The notes under the pieces were generated by a model, which saw only the letters and a program-made list of their open reading frames with translations, was not told where the DNA came from and did no database searches. Positions 25,755-34,746 of a stretch of 64,000 nt of DNA are shown here, one piece after another; the first letter of the stretch is position 1, and every line of letters begins with the position of its first letter. Location of the stretch: contig NZ_ATUJ01000002.1 of assembly GCF_000420145.1 (NCBI RefSeq), positions 248,001 to 312,000 of the forward strand, in the 5' to 3' direction. The stretch comes from Paracoccus zeaxanthinifaciens ATCC 21588 (lineage in GTDB: Bacteria > Pseudomonadota > Alphaproteobacteria > Rhodobacterales > Rhodobacteraceae). A program made the translations under genes and the position numbers.

Positions 25755-25829
25755 CCGCGATCCCGCCCCCTCGATTTGCACCTTATGTAACAAAGCCGTG
25801 TTCGATGCAAAGGCGGGGAGGGATCGCGG
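25755..25829. repeat. Long imperfect inverted repeat between TRAP permease and putP
   Basis: CCGCGATCCC (25755-25764) and GGGATCGCGG (25820-25829) are exact inverted copies. Pairing continues inward with CCCC/GGGG after a mismatch and with TTTGCA/TGCAAA (25775-25780, 25806-25811). It fills the 118-nt gap between two minus-strand genes. It could end the TAXI-TRAP transcript or sit around the putP promoter. Confidence 0.5.
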
Positions 25830-25837
25830 GGTCCTGG

Positions 25838-28123
25838 TCAGTCTGCGCCGCGCACCTCGAAGGGGGCGTCGGGATCGGGGCGGATCATCTTCTGGACGGC
25901 CCAGACCGCGACGCCGCCGCCGATGCCGATCAGGTCGGTCAGCAGCCCGCCCTCGATCATGAACAGCGCGAAGATGCCAAGGACCAGGCGCAGCCACCAG
26001 ACCATGCGCCCGCCGATGAACCATCCCTGCACCGCCGCCGACAGCAGGAACACGCCCACGATCGCGGTCGCGCCCGCGCGGATGATTTCGAGCCAGGTGC
26101 CGTCCATCAGCAGGGCCGCGTTGTAGAAGAACATGAAGGGCACGACGAAGGCGGTGATCCCGATCTTGAAGGACGCGACCGAGGTGGCCATCGCATTCGC
26201 CCCCGAAATCCCCGCCGCCGCATAGCTGGCAAGCGCCACGGGCGGGGTGATCGCGCTGACGACCGCGAAGTAGAAGACGAAGAAATGCGCGGTCAGCGGC
26301 GGGATGCCCAGGTTCGTTAGGCCGGGGGCCACGACGCTGGCGGCGACCGCATAGGCCGCCGTGGTCGGCATCCCCATGCCCAGAAGGATCGCGATGAACA
26401 TGGCGAAGAACAGGGCCAGCAGTTCCGACGCGCCCGCGATCCCCAGCAGAAGCGAGGAAAACCGCGCCCCAACCCCGGTCAGGGCGATGACGCCGACGAT
26501 GATGCCCGCGCAGGCGCAGACGGTGATGATCTGGATCGACATGATGCCCGCCAGCTCGAACGCCTTGGCGATGGCGCCGAACCCCATGCGATAGGGCGTC
26601 AGCCAGGACACCACCGCGGCCGAGATCGTGGCCAGCGTGCCCGCACGGATGACCGAATATCCCATGAACAGCGCCGCGATCAGGATCACGATGGGCAGGA
26701 ACAGATAGACCTGCCGCGCCATGGCGCGGAATTTCGGCAGCTCATCCTCTCGCATGCCGCGCATGCCAAGCTTCGCGGCCTCGAAATCGACCATGAAGTA
26801 GATCGACACGAAATAGAGGATCGCCGGGATCACCGCAGCCAGCGCGATGTCGGTATAGGGGATGCCCGTGATCTCGGCCATGATGAAGGCGCCCGCGCCC
26901 ATGATCGGCGGCATGATCTGACCGCCGGTCGATGCCGCGGCCTCGACCGCGCCGGCGGTGGTCGGGCGATAGCCCACCTTCTTCATCAGCGGGATTGTCA
27001 GCGATCCGGTCGCCACGACATTGCCCGCCGAGGTGCCGTTGATCATGCCCATCAGGCCCGATGCGAAGATCGCGACCTTGGCGGGTCCGCCCCGCGACCG
27101 GCCCGCTGCGGCAAAGGCGAAGTTAACGAAATAGTCGCCCACCTTCGACGCCGACAGGAAGGCCGCGAAGATGATGAACAGGATGATATAGGTCGAGCTG
27201 ACCGCCGTGGTCGGCCCCAGGATCCCCGCATCGGTATAGACCTGGCTGAAGAACCGCTCCCACGAGATTGCGGGCGAGTTCAGGAAGCCCGGCATGTACT
27301 GGCCGGTGAACACATAGGCCAGGAACACGGCCGAGATGATGACCAGCGCCATGCCCGCCACGCGGCGCGTCAGTTCAAGGATCAGCGCCGTCCCCGCGAC
27401 CGCCGCCAGAGAGATGCCGATGGGCGCGAAGGGTGTGCCCGTCGAATTGCGCATCAGCGTGCCATAGATGGTGATCAGGTAGACCGCGACCGCACAGGCG
27501 CAGATGCCCAGCACGATGTCGGGGGCCGAGAACCCGTCGCGGCGGCGCAGGTGTATCCAGCCCAGCACGGTCCCGCCTGCCGTTGCGACCAGCAGGGGCA
27601 CGCCGAACCACCAGATCTCTCGGTTGCGGATGCCTTCGTCCATGCCGTTCCACATGGTCCCGCCCGCGATGTCGATCGCGAAGGACACCGCCGTCGCAAG
27701 CGAGATCAGCGCCAGAACGCCGAAGGCGGCCGAGGGCAGGCGGATCGCGCGGCTCTCGTCCTCGTCCTCGGCGGGGAAGCGGCGGGCGGCGAACAGCACG
27801 AAGCCCAGGAACAGCGCGCCAGCGACGTGGATGATGCGGAAATTCCACGTCTCCATCGGGAAGGTCGGCAGGAAGGACAGGTTGATGCCCGTCCAGTCGC
27901 GGATCGACACGCCGTTCAGCGCGATCATGTGGAAGGCGGCGTAAAGCGCTGCGAACCACGTCACGACCGTCAGCCGCCATCCGGCAAAGCTGCGGCGGTT
28001 GGCTTCGACGGGTTCGTCGTCCACGCCCTCGGCGATGACGCCGCCGCCCTCGGGCAGGGCGCTGGCCTGCATTTCGGGCGTTTCGCGCCCTGTTTCGTGG
28101 TCCTGTTCCGGCATCCGTTCCAT
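25838..28123 (-). CDS. TRAP transporter fused permease (TAXI type, DctQM fusion)
   Basis: A 761-residue membrane protein joining a small N-terminal DctQ-like part to a 12-helix DctM-like part. TAXI-TRAP systems usually have this fusion. Signature stretches include GLMGMINGTSAGNVVATGSLTIPLMKKVGYRP, AAASTGGQIMPPIMGAGAFIMAEITG and GMGMPTTAAYAVAASVVAPGLTNLG. The first 35 residues are hydrophilic and acidic. It works with the TAXI solute-binding protein encoded just upstream to import an organic acid or amino acid using the sodium or proton gradient. ATG 28123 and ATG 28114 are both possible starts. The substrate is unknown. Confidence 0.9.
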   Translation of the reverse strand: MERMPEQDHETGRETPEMQASALPEGGGVIAEGVDDEPVEANRRSFAGWRLTVVTWFAALYAAFHMIALNGVSIRDWTGINLSFLPTFPMETWNFRIIHVAGALFLGFVLFAARRFPAEDEDESRAIRLPSAAFGVLALISLATAVSFAIDIAGGTMWNGMDEGIRNREIWWFGVPLLVATAGGTVLGWIHLRRRDGFSAPDIVLGICACAVAVYLITIYGTLMRNSTGTPFAPIGISLAAVAGTALILELTRRVAGMALVIISAVFLAYVFTGQYMPGFLNSPAISWERFFSQVYTDAGILGPTTAVSSTYIILFIIFAAFLSASKVGDYFVNFAFAAAGRSRGGPAKVAIFASGLMGMINGTSAGNVVATGSLTIPLMKKVGYRPTTAGAVEAAASTGGQIMPPIMGAGAFIMAEITGIPYTDIALAAVIPAILYFVSIYFMVDFEAAKLGMRGMREDELPKFRAMARQVYLFLPIVILIAALFMGYSVIRAGTLATISAAVVSWLTPYRMGFGAIAKAFELAGIMSIQIITVCACAGIIVGVIALTGVGARFSSLLLGIAGASELLALFFAMFIAILLGMGMPTTAAYAVAASVVAPGLTNLGIPPLTAHFFVFYFAVVSAITPPVALASYAAAGISGANAMATSVASFKIGITAFVVPFMFFYNAALLMDGTWLEIIRAGATAIVGVFLLSAAVQGWFIGGRMVWWLRLVLGIFALFMIEGGLLTDLIGIGGGVAVWAVQKMIRPDPDAPFEVRGAD

Positions 28124-28161
28124 CCCGCGGCGCTTGGCCGTCCGTCTCTTGGGTCGTGAAA

Positions 28162-28188
28162 CGGGCCGCCAGCTGTCGCCGCGGCCCG
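28162..28188 (-). promoter_or_regulatory. Intercistronic hairpin between TAXI binding-protein and permease genes
   Basis: CGGGCCGC (28162-28169) pairs with GCGGCCCG (28181-28188) over an 11-nt loop in the 94-nt gap. Such structures after a binding-protein gene often keep its mRNA abundant relative to the permease; that role is inferred. Confidence 0.5.
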
Positions 28189-28217
28189 CCTGTTGTCGTC
28201 AGGATTTCAGCCGGACC

Positions 28218-29219
28218 TTATTCGGCGGAATGGACCATGTCGTCCGGGATCTCGGCGCCGGCATTCTCGCGGAACCAGCGGGCGGCGCCCGGGTGCCACT
28301 TCATGACGGTGTTCTTCTCCCAGTTCTCGGGCAGGGTCTCGCGGGCCGAGCCGTGGATGTTCTTCATGCGGTCGTTGTCCGACATGACGATGTCGGTCGC
28401 GGCATGGACGAAGCTTTCGGGCAGGTCGCAGCTGGCGATGGCGAAGTTCCACATGGCCACCGACTGCATGTCGCGATCCAGCGTGGAATAGGTGTCGGCG
28501 GGGATGCCGAACTCGGCCACCGGGAATTCCTCGATGATCTTGGCCTCTTCCTCGTCGGTGAAGTCGATGAAGTTCACCTCGGCCTGGACCTCGATCTGGC
28601 TGATCGCGGGGGTCGGGATGCCGACCGCGAAGGCCACCGCGTCCAGCAGCCCGTCCTGAAGCTGCCCGCCAAGATCGTCCCAGCCGCCGTTGCGGCGTTC
28701 GAAGTTCACCCCGAGCGATTCCAGCATGGCCGGGAAATACGTGTCCGAGGTCGAGCCTGCGGGACCGAAGCCGATGCGCGCGCCGTCCGGGATCGACTCG
28801 ACAGACGTGATCCCCGAAGAGGCCAGCGCCGCCATCGAGAAGGGCGTCTGGTACATCGGGAACATCGCGCAGGCATTGGTCATCTGCAGGCCCGGCGCGA
28901 TCGGGTTCGTGCCTTCCAGCGATTCACGCGCGGGGCCCATAGTGGTCATGCCGAAGGCCGCGTCGCCCGTGTGGACCAGCGCCATGTTCTGCATCGGGCC
29001 GCCGGTCACCTCGCCGCCGCCGGAAATGCCCAGCTCCTCGCCCACGAGGTTCGCCCAGCCCGAGCCATAGACGAAATAGGTCCCGCCCTGCGATGCCGTG
29101 CCGACCGTGAAGCTCTCGGGCCAGTCGGTCCGGTCCAGATCGGCATATTTCTCGTTCTGCGCGGATGCGCCGGTGGCCGCGAGCATCAGCACGGCGACAA
29201 GTGCGGTGGTGTTCTTCAT
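28218..29219 (-). CDS. TAXI family TRAP transporter solute-binding protein
   Basis: A 333-residue periplasmic protein with a clear signal peptide (MKNTTALVAVLMLAATGASAQ). Typical TAXI features follow: SFTVGTASQGGTYFVYGSGWANLV near the start and ARIGFGPAGSTSDTYFPAML in the middle. The protein hands its ligand to the fused permease encoded downstream. GGAGG seven bases before ATG 29219 sets the start rather than ATG 29225. TAXI proteins often bind glutamate or 2-oxoglutarate, but the ligand cannot be read here. A PhoD-like phosphatase gene on the same strand lies 136 nt upstream. Confidence 0.92.
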   Translation of the reverse strand: MKNTTALVAVLMLAATGASAQNEKYADLDRTDWPESFTVGTASQGGTYFVYGSGWANLVGEELGISGGGEVTGGPMQNMALVHTGDAAFGMTTMGPARESLEGTNPIAPGLQMTNACAMFPMYQTPFSMAALASSGITSVESIPDGARIGFGPAGSTSDTYFPAMLESLGVNFERRNGGWDDLGGQLQDGLLDAVAFAVGIPTPAISQIEVQAEVNFIDFTDEEEAKIIEEFPVAEFGIPADTYSTLDRDMQSVAMWNFAIASCDLPESFVHAATDIVMSDNDRMKNIHGSARETLPENWEKNTVMKWHPGAARWFRENAGAEIPDDMVHSAE

Positions 29220-29355
29220 GGTCATCCTCCCCGTGGGCAAGGCTTGAGTGCTGCCCTTGGGCGCAAGGAAACGACATGCGCGACAGGATTTCCACAGTTT
29301 TCTTTCGTGTTCCGGCAGGTTTGCAGCGAATGCAGTGCCGGAACGCCGCGTCGGA

Positions 29356-30792
29356 TCAGTCCAGCGGAAGGGGCGGGGTCGGGCCGGAATGTTCCAAGTG
29401 CCAGACCGCCGACCAGTCCACGCCGTGCCTGTCCAGCACCAGGAAGTTCCGCTCGGCGGCATAGCGGTGGCGCTGGCCGGGCAGGGTGCGGATCGCGATG
29501 GGGTGGCGCGGCAGGGGATCCTCGCCCAGCCAGGACAGCATCCCAAGGAAACGCGCCCAGGCCTTGGGCGGGGCGCGATGCGAGATCCCCGAGGCGACCA
29601 GCTGATGCATCGCGTGACCGTCCGACAGCCGCATGACCGCGCGGGTCGCCAGGTGGATCTCGCCCGAGAGGGTGGTGAGGCGGTGGCCGGGGGCCTCGGC
29701 CATGTCGCGGACCAGCCCCAGCATGCGCCGCCATTCGTCGCGATGCGCGCGGCTCTGCCATTGGTCGCGCAGGTCGTCCTCGTATTTCTGCATGCTGGGG
29801 ATGGCCAGCATGACGGTCTCCAGGATCGACATGCGCGGACCCAGCAGCGGCACGCTGGACATCAGCATCGTGTGCCCGCCCGCCGTCGCGCGGGCCTGAT
29901 CCTGCATCATGGTCCAGCCGCCCGGACCCATGATCCGGCGGCGCGTGCGTTCGCCGCGCAGGTCCGGCGCCAGGATGCGCAGGTCGCCCGCAGCGACCGA
30001 CCAGCCCAGATGCGCGCCCGCCGGATCGGCAAAGCGCGCGGGCAGGTCGCCCTCGGTCGTGGCGTGCTGGAACAGCAGGAACGCCTCTCGGGCGGCATGG
30101 AACAGCGTCTGCCCGATGTCCGAGCGGGTGCGTTCGGTCCGCAGCGAGCCCCAGCCGTCGCAGATGTCGTGGTCGTCCCATTGCATCAACGAGGGCACGC
30201 GCGCCGACAGCCATGCCAGTTCCGGCGCGGCATAGAGCGCGGCATAGCGGTCAAAGAAACGTTCGCGCAGGTGGCGGTGCAGATCGGCAAGCTGTTCGGC
30301 GGTGGGATCGGCGGGCAGGCGGTCGGGCCAGTCCTCGGTCAGCGGATGGCCCTGCGTGACCTCGTCGGCATAGACCTGATCGCCGCCATGCAGCATCAGC
30401 GCGAAGGGCGCGCGGCGATGTTCGTCGCGCAGGCGCGACCACATCACGTTGCGCTCGGACCCCTCGCGGTCCATGTCGCCGACCTCTTCGCCGTTGCACG
30501 ACACATAGGCCAGGCGCAGGTCGCCGGTCATGTCGCCCGCGACCTCGTATTCCCGACCGTCCCAGCCATAGGTGGACGCGCGATCCGCAGGCAGCGCGAA
30601 GCGCGCGCGCCAGACCGAGGCGCGGTCGAAATCCGCGATGCGCTCGGGCTGGGCCGTCCCTTCGGCCAGGGTCAGCGGACCGGGGACATCGCCTGCGGGC
30701 ATGATGAACATGGCCGCCAGCCGCATCGTTGACCCCGAGATGTCATCGAGCAGCAGGATCGGACCGACGGGCTGGAATGGATCGTTTGCCAT
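29356..30792 (-). CDS. PhoD-like alkaline phosphatase/metallophosphoesterase
   Basis: A 478-residue PhoD-like phosphoesterase without a signal peptide or Tat motif. Residues 1-90 are a beta-sandwich region. The metal site follows in LRLAYVSCNGEE, LMLHGGDQVYADEV, MQWDDHDICDGWGS and LSGEIHLATRA, which match the PhoD iron/calcium ligands. This cytoplasmic type differs from secreted PhoD, and its physiological substrate is unknown. It is the upstream neighbour of the TAXI importer on the same strand, with a gap large enough for separate promoters. A GC inverted repeat lies upstream at 30815-30844. Confidence 0.85.
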   Translation of the reverse strand: MANDPFQPVGPILLLDDISGSTMRLAAMFIMPAGDVPGPLTLAEGTAQPERIADFDRASVWRARFALPADRASTYGWDGREYEVAGDMTGDLRLAYVSCNGEEVGDMDREGSERNVMWSRLRDEHRRAPFALMLHGGDQVYADEVTQGHPLTEDWPDRLPADPTAEQLADLHRHLRERFFDRYAALYAAPELAWLSARVPSLMQWDDHDICDGWGSLRTERTRSDIGQTLFHAAREAFLLFQHATTEGDLPARFADPAGAHLGWSVAAGDLRILAPDLRGERTRRRIMGPGGWTMMQDQARATAGGHTMLMSSVPLLGPRMSILETVMLAIPSMQKYEDDLRDQWQSRAHRDEWRRMLGLVRDMAEAPGHRLTTLSGEIHLATRAVMRLSDGHAMHQLVASGISHRAPPKAWARFLGMLSWLGEDPLPRHPIAIRTLPGQRHRYAAERNFLVLDRHGVDWSAVWHLEHSGPTPPLPLD

Positions 30793-30814
30793 TCCCGTGG
30801 GTTACGATGCCCGC

Positions 30815-30844
30815 ACGGCCCCCGCAATTCGCAAATGGGGCCGT
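30815..30844 (-). terminator. Possible hairpin downstream of the DUF3047-like gene
   Basis: ACGGCCCC (30815-30822) and GGGGCCGT (30837-30844) are exact inverted copies with a 14-nt loop, in the 69-nt gap between two minus-strand genes. The lack of a T-run makes intrinsic termination uncertain. Confidence 0.4.
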
Positions 30845-30861
30845 CGCGGCGACGTGATCCC

Positions 30862-31503
30862 CTAGCGCAGGGTCAGCCCGCCGATCGCGGCGCGGATGCG
30901 GCTGTCGGTGTCGTCGCTGTCGCCCGACACGGCCAGCCCGATCAGCGCGCCCTTGCTGCCCCCGAAGGCGCGCGCGTAATCGCCCGCCAGGTCGACATTC
31001 TCGGAATGCGAACCGGTGCCAGCCTGGCGCAGCGGGATCGTCACGCCCTGTCCGCGCGGCCCGTAGGGCGAGGGCAGCACCTGCCCCCGACCGTGATTGC
31101 CGCCCCAGGCGTATTGGATGATCCGCACCTCGGAATTGCCCAGCAGGCTGCGGATGTTCGCGTTAGCCAGCCCCGGCGCCGAGGCTTCGGGCACGAAGAC
31201 GAAATAGATCGACAGGTTCCGGTCGTCACCGCCCTTGCGCGACAGGTCGGTCGCGGGCACGGATTCCTCGACCGTCCAGTTCCAGGATGCGGCATCCGCA
31301 CCCCAATCGCCCTGTCCGACCCGCGTCCACGCGATCGAGACCGACCCCTCGGACTGCATCGAAAGGCTGGACCCGAAGCGATAGTCGTTCGTGCTGAACA
31401 GCGACAGGCGCTGTTCCTGCCAGCCGCTGGCAAAGCTGATCGGCCCGGCCATTGCCGCGCCGCCAAGCGCCATGAAGGTGGCTGCCGTGATCGCAAGACG
31501 CAT
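30862..31503 (-). CDS. Secreted protein, probably DUF3047
   Basis: A 213-residue protein with a signal peptide (MRLAITAATFMALGGAAMAGP). The mature part is beta-rich (LSMQSEGSVSIAWTRV, SWNWTVEES, GDDRNLSIYFVFVPEA, VRIIQYAWGG), consistent with the DUF3047 jelly-roll-like family. Function is unknown. The assignment rests on the DDRNLSIYFVF-type core and length, so I am moderately sure only. It has its own GGAGAA-type ribosome binding site. A hairpin after the preceding FAD-oxidase gene suggests separate transcription. Confidence 0.65.
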   Translation of the reverse strand: MRLAITAATFMALGGAAMAGPISFASGWQEQRLSLFSTNDYRFGSSLSMQSEGSVSIAWTRVGQGDWGADAASWNWTVEESVPATDLSRKGGDDRNLSIYFVFVPEASAPGLANANIRSLLGNSEVRIIQYAWGGNHGRGQVLPSPYGPRGQGVTIPLRQAGTGSHSENVDLAGDYARAFGGSKGALIGLAVSGDSDDTDSRIRAAIGGLTLR

Positions 31504-31569
31504 CGGAATTCTCCTTGTGGTAACCGTGCTTCGTGGCCGATACGCGCGCGGGGGGCGGAACGTGACAGC

Positions 31570-31589
31570 CGCTCACGCGGATGTGAGCG
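31570..31589 (-). terminator. Hairpin directly after the FAD-linked oxidase gene
   Basis: CGCTCAC (31570-31576) and GTGAGCG (31583-31589) are exact inverted copies with a 6-nt loop, immediately after the oxidase stop codon. No T-run follows, so this may be a Rho-dependent or mRNA-end structure. Confidence 0.45.
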
Positions 31590-32978
31590 TCAGACCTCGA
31601 CCACCTTGCCAGGGTTCATGATGTTCAGGGGGTCGATGCTGCGCTTGATCTGCGCCATCAGGTCCCAGCCCTCGCCGTGTTCGGCGCGCATATAGGCGGT
31701 CTTGCCGGACCCCACGCCATGTTCGCCCGTCACCGTCCCGCCCAGCTCCAGCGCGATCATGTTCACCGCGCCCGCAAGCGTTCTTGCGCGCGCCATGTCG
31801 TCGGGATCGTCGGGGTCGATCAGGATCGCAAGGTGGAAATTCCCGTCGCCCACATGCCCCACCAGCGGCGCGACCAGCCCGGATTCCGCGATCAGCACCT
31901 TGGTCCGCGCGATGCATTCCGCCAGCGCCGAGATGGGCACGCAGCAATCGGTCAGCACCGCCGAACAGCCGGGCCGCAGCGCCTTGGCTGCGAAATAGGC
32001 GTTGTGCCGCGCCTCCCACAGGCGGGTGCGGTCCTCGGTCCGGCTGGCGCTGCGGAAACCGCTGACGCCGAATTCGCCCGCGATGTCGCCGAAGGTCGCG
32101 ACCTGTTCCTCGACGCCCGCCTCGGTCCCGTGGAATTCCAGGAACAGGTGCGGCTTCTCGGGCAGGTCCAGGTCGGGGTTGAAGATGTTCATGCCGCGCA
32201 TCTGCATCTCGTCCAGCAACTCGATCCGGGCCATGGGCAGGCCGCTCTGGATGGCGAGGATGACAGTATCGACCGCGTCCTCGACCGTCTCGAAGGCGCA
32301 GGTGGCGGCCATGATGCGTTCGGGCGATCCGTGCAGCCGGACCGTCAGTTCGGTGATGATCCCGAGGGTGCCTTCCGAGCCGACGAACAGATGCGTCAGG
32401 TCGTACCCCGCCGAGGATTTGCGCGCGCGGCTGCCCGTCCGGATCACGCGCCCGTCGGGCAGCACGACCGTCAGTGCCATCACGTTTTCCCGCATCGTGC
32501 CATAGCGCACGGCATTCGTCCCCGAGGCCCGCGTCGCCGCCATGCCGCCGAGGGTGGCGTCGGCGCCGGGATCGACGGTGAACATCAGCCCCGTGGCGCG
32601 CAGTTCGGCGTTCAGCTGCGTCCGCGTGACGCCCGGCTGCACCACCGCGTCCAGATCGCGGTCGTTGACGGCCAGGACGCGGTTCATGCGGCTGGTATCG
32701 ACGCTGATCCCGCCCTTCAGCGGCACGACATGCCCCTCCAGCGACGAGCCGATGCCGAAGGGCACGACCGGGCAACGATGCTCCGAACAGATCCGCATGA
32801 TCGCCGCGACCTCCTCGGTGCTGTCGGGAAAGGCCACGGCGTCCGGCAGGTGCGGCGTCGCATAGGCCGCGTCCCGCCCGTGCAGGTCGCGGATCGACGG
32901 CCCGGTCGCAAGCCTGTCGCCCAGAAGGTCGCGCAGCCTTGCGATAGCCTGTTCATGGTTCGGTGTCGCGGTGGTCAT
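31590..32978 (-). CDS. FAD-linked 2-hydroxyacid dehydrogenase (D-lactate dehydrogenase/GlcD type)
   Basis: A 462-residue flavoprotein of the vanillyl-alcohol-oxidase fold. FAD-binding residues are in CPVVPFGIGSSLEGHVVPLKGGISVD and GADATLGGMAATRASGTNAVRYG. The C-terminal GHVGDGNFHLAILID and GTVTGEHGVGSGK are D-lactate dehydrogenase/GlcD signatures. It oxidises D-lactate, glycolate or a related D-2-hydroxyacid and passes electrons to cytochrome c or quinone. Single-gene form and length favour D-lactate dehydrogenase (cytochrome) over the three-subunit GlcDEF enzyme. The divergence from other genes gives no substrate clue. Confidence 0.88.
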   Translation of the reverse strand: MTTATPNHEQAIARLRDLLGDRLATGPSIRDLHGRDAAYATPHLPDAVAFPDSTEEVAAIMRICSEHRCPVVPFGIGSSLEGHVVPLKGGISVDTSRMNRVLAVNDRDLDAVVQPGVTRTQLNAELRATGLMFTVDPGADATLGGMAATRASGTNAVRYGTMRENVMALTVVLPDGRVIRTGSRARKSSAGYDLTHLFVGSEGTLGIITELTVRLHGSPERIMAATCAFETVEDAVDTVILAIQSGLPMARIELLDEMQMRGMNIFNPDLDLPEKPHLFLEFHGTEAGVEEQVATFGDIAGEFGVSGFRSASRTEDRTRLWEARHNAYFAAKALRPGCSAVLTDCCVPISALAECIARTKVLIAESGLVAPLVGHVGDGNFHLAILIDPDDPDDMARARTLAGAVNMIALELGGTVTGEHGVGSGKTAYMRAEHGEGWDLMAQIKRSIDPLNIMNPGKVVEV

Positions 32979-33054
32979 GCTGCGCTCCTCTGGCCTGTGG
33001 GGCCATGTGTGGGATGTCGCGCGACGGGGTGCAAGGCCGGGGTTGTCGCGTTGA

Positions 33055-33951
33055 TCACGCCAGGACCGGCAATGCGCGCAGGCGTTCGGTCGCGAGATCG
33101 ATGAAGCTGCGGACCTTCGCGGGGGCGCGGCGGCCCTCGGGATGGACCAGGTGAATGGGCAGCGGCTCGGGTTCGTGGTCGGTCAGCACGGCGCATAACC
33201 GGCCCGCCTGAAGGTCGGGGCCGACCTGATAGGACAGCACCCGCGTCAGTCCCCAGCCCTGGCGGGCGACCTCGATCGCGGCGGCGACGCTGCTGAGACG
33301 CAGGCGCGGCCTCATCCGTATCACCTGCGCGCGGTCCCCGCCGAAGCGCCATTCGACCAGCGGGCTGACGGGGGCCGCCGCGGCGATCCTGTGCCGCGCC
33401 AGATCCTCGGGGGTGCGGGGCGTCCCGTGCCGCGCAAGATAGCCGGGCGAGGCGCAGACCACCCGGCGCACGCTGCCCACGCGGATCGCGACCAGCCCCG
33501 ACGAGGGCAGCGGCCCGATCCTGACCGCGACGTCGAAGCCTTCCTCGACCATGTTCACGACCCGGTCCACCATCACGACATCGGCGGAAACCTCGGGGTG
33601 GGTGTCCAGGAACTCGGTCAGGATGGGGGTGACGTAGATGCGCCCGAACTCGTTCGAGCAGGTCAGCCGCAATTCCCCCTTGGGCCGCAGCGCCGCGCCC
33701 GAGGCCGCATCATCCGCCGCCTGAAGCTGGGTCAGGACGTGGCGCGCATCCTCGAGATAGGTCTTGCCGACCTCGGTCAGGCGGACGCGGCGGGTGGTGC
33801 GGGTGAACAGCCGCGCGCCCAGACGCGTCTCCAGCGCGTTGACCCCGCGCGTGGCGGATGGCGCGCTGATGCCGACGCGCCGCGCGCCTTCGGCGAAGCT
33901 TTCGGATTCGGCCACGGCGATGAAGATCTCGAGGGTCTGGAGCCGGTCCAT
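33055..33951 (-). CDS. LysR family transcriptional regulator
   Basis: A 298-residue LysR regulator with the N-terminal helix-turn-helix (FIAVAESESFAEGARRVGISAPSATRGVNALETRLGARLFTRTTRRVRLT) and a C-terminal substrate-binding-type effector domain. The GISAPSATRGVNALE recognition helix type is common in regulators of redox and detoxification genes. It is divergent from a glutathione transferase gene 164 bp away, which is therefore the likely target. The gap contains a loose inverted pair, CCTT-N5-AAGG near 33973-33986, that may be its site. Confidence 0.9.
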   Translation of the reverse strand: MDRLQTLEIFIAVAESESFAEGARRVGISAPSATRGVNALETRLGARLFTRTTRRVRLTEVGKTYLEDARHVLTQLQAADDAASGAALRPKGELRLTCSNEFGRIYVTPILTEFLDTHPEVSADVVMVDRVVNMVEEGFDVAVRIGPLPSSGLVAIRVGSVRRVVCASPGYLARHGTPRTPEDLARHRIAAAAPVSPLVEWRFGGDRAQVIRMRPRLRLSSVAAAIEVARQGWGLTRVLSYQVGPDLQAGRLCAVLTDHEPEPLPIHLVHPEGRRAPAKVRSFIDLATERLRALPVLA

Positions 33952-34115
33952 TCATGTCGTCCGGTGAAATTATGCCTTTTGTGAAGGGTATATTCATTCG
34001 CCCTGCGCGGCAAATTAACTTTGGGGCCAGACGACGCGCCGCCCGACCGGACTGCAGGGACTCGGCGGCCATCCCCCTGACGCTGGAACGCCCCGTCACG
34101 CAAGGAGAGAGACCG

Positions 34116-34739
34116 ATGACCGCGATCACCCTGTATCGCCACCCGAAATCCGGCCATTGCCACCGGGTCGAACTGATGATGGCCCTGCTGGGCCTCCCCT
34201 ACCGCACCGTCGATCTGGACATGGCGAACGGTGCGCACAAGGCGCCCGATTTCCTGCGGATCAGCCCCTTCGGCCTGGTCCCTGCCATCGACGATGACGG
34301 CTTCACACTGGCCGACAGCAACGCGATCCTCGTCTATCTGGTGGGCTCCCACGCGCCCGATGCGGGCTGGATCCCTGCCGACCCCAAGGACGCCGCCGAG
34401 GTGCAGCGCTGGCTGAGCATCGCTGCCGACGACATCTATGCCGGACCCTGCGCCGCGCGTTTGGTCAAGGTCTTCGGCACGGATCACGACCATGCCGCCG
34501 CCGTCGCCCGCGCACACCGCCTGCTGTCGGTGATGGAGGCGCATTTGGCGGGTCGCGACTGGCTGGCCGCGGATCGCGTCACCATCGCGGATGTCGCGGG
34601 CTACAGCTATGTCGCCCATGCCCCCGAGGGTGGGGTGGACCTGTCGCCCTATGCCCGGGTCCGCGCGTGGATCGACCGGATCGAGTCCCTGCCGGGCTTT
34701 GTCGGCATGGCGCGGTCGCCCATCCCCCAGCTGGCCTGA
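34116..34739 (+). CDS. Glutathione S-transferase
   Basis: A 207-residue glutathione transferase. The thioredoxin-like N-terminal domain begins MTAITLYRHPKSGHCHRVELMMALLGLPY, the glutathione-contact loop is FGLVPAIDDDGFTLADSNAILVYL, and an all-helical C-terminal domain follows. It conjugates glutathione to electrophiles or reduces peroxides. The class resembles bacterial beta/theta-like forms. AAGGAGAGAG precedes the ATG at 34116; the longer open frame through the intergenic region is rejected. It is divergent from a LysR regulator and precedes a PNPOx/reductase fusion by seven bases, so the two probably share a transcript. Confidence 0.92.
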   Translation: MTAITLYRHPKSGHCHRVELMMALLGLPYRTVDLDMANGAHKAPDFLRISPFGLVPAIDDDGFTLADSNAILVYLVGSHAPDAGWIPADPKDAAEVQRWLSIAADDIYAGPCAARLVKVFGTDHDHAAAVARAHRLLSVMEAHLAGRDWLAADRVTIADVAGYSYVAHAPEGGVDLSPYARVRAWIDRIESLPGFVGMARSPIPQLA

Positions 34740-34746
34740 GGCCCCG

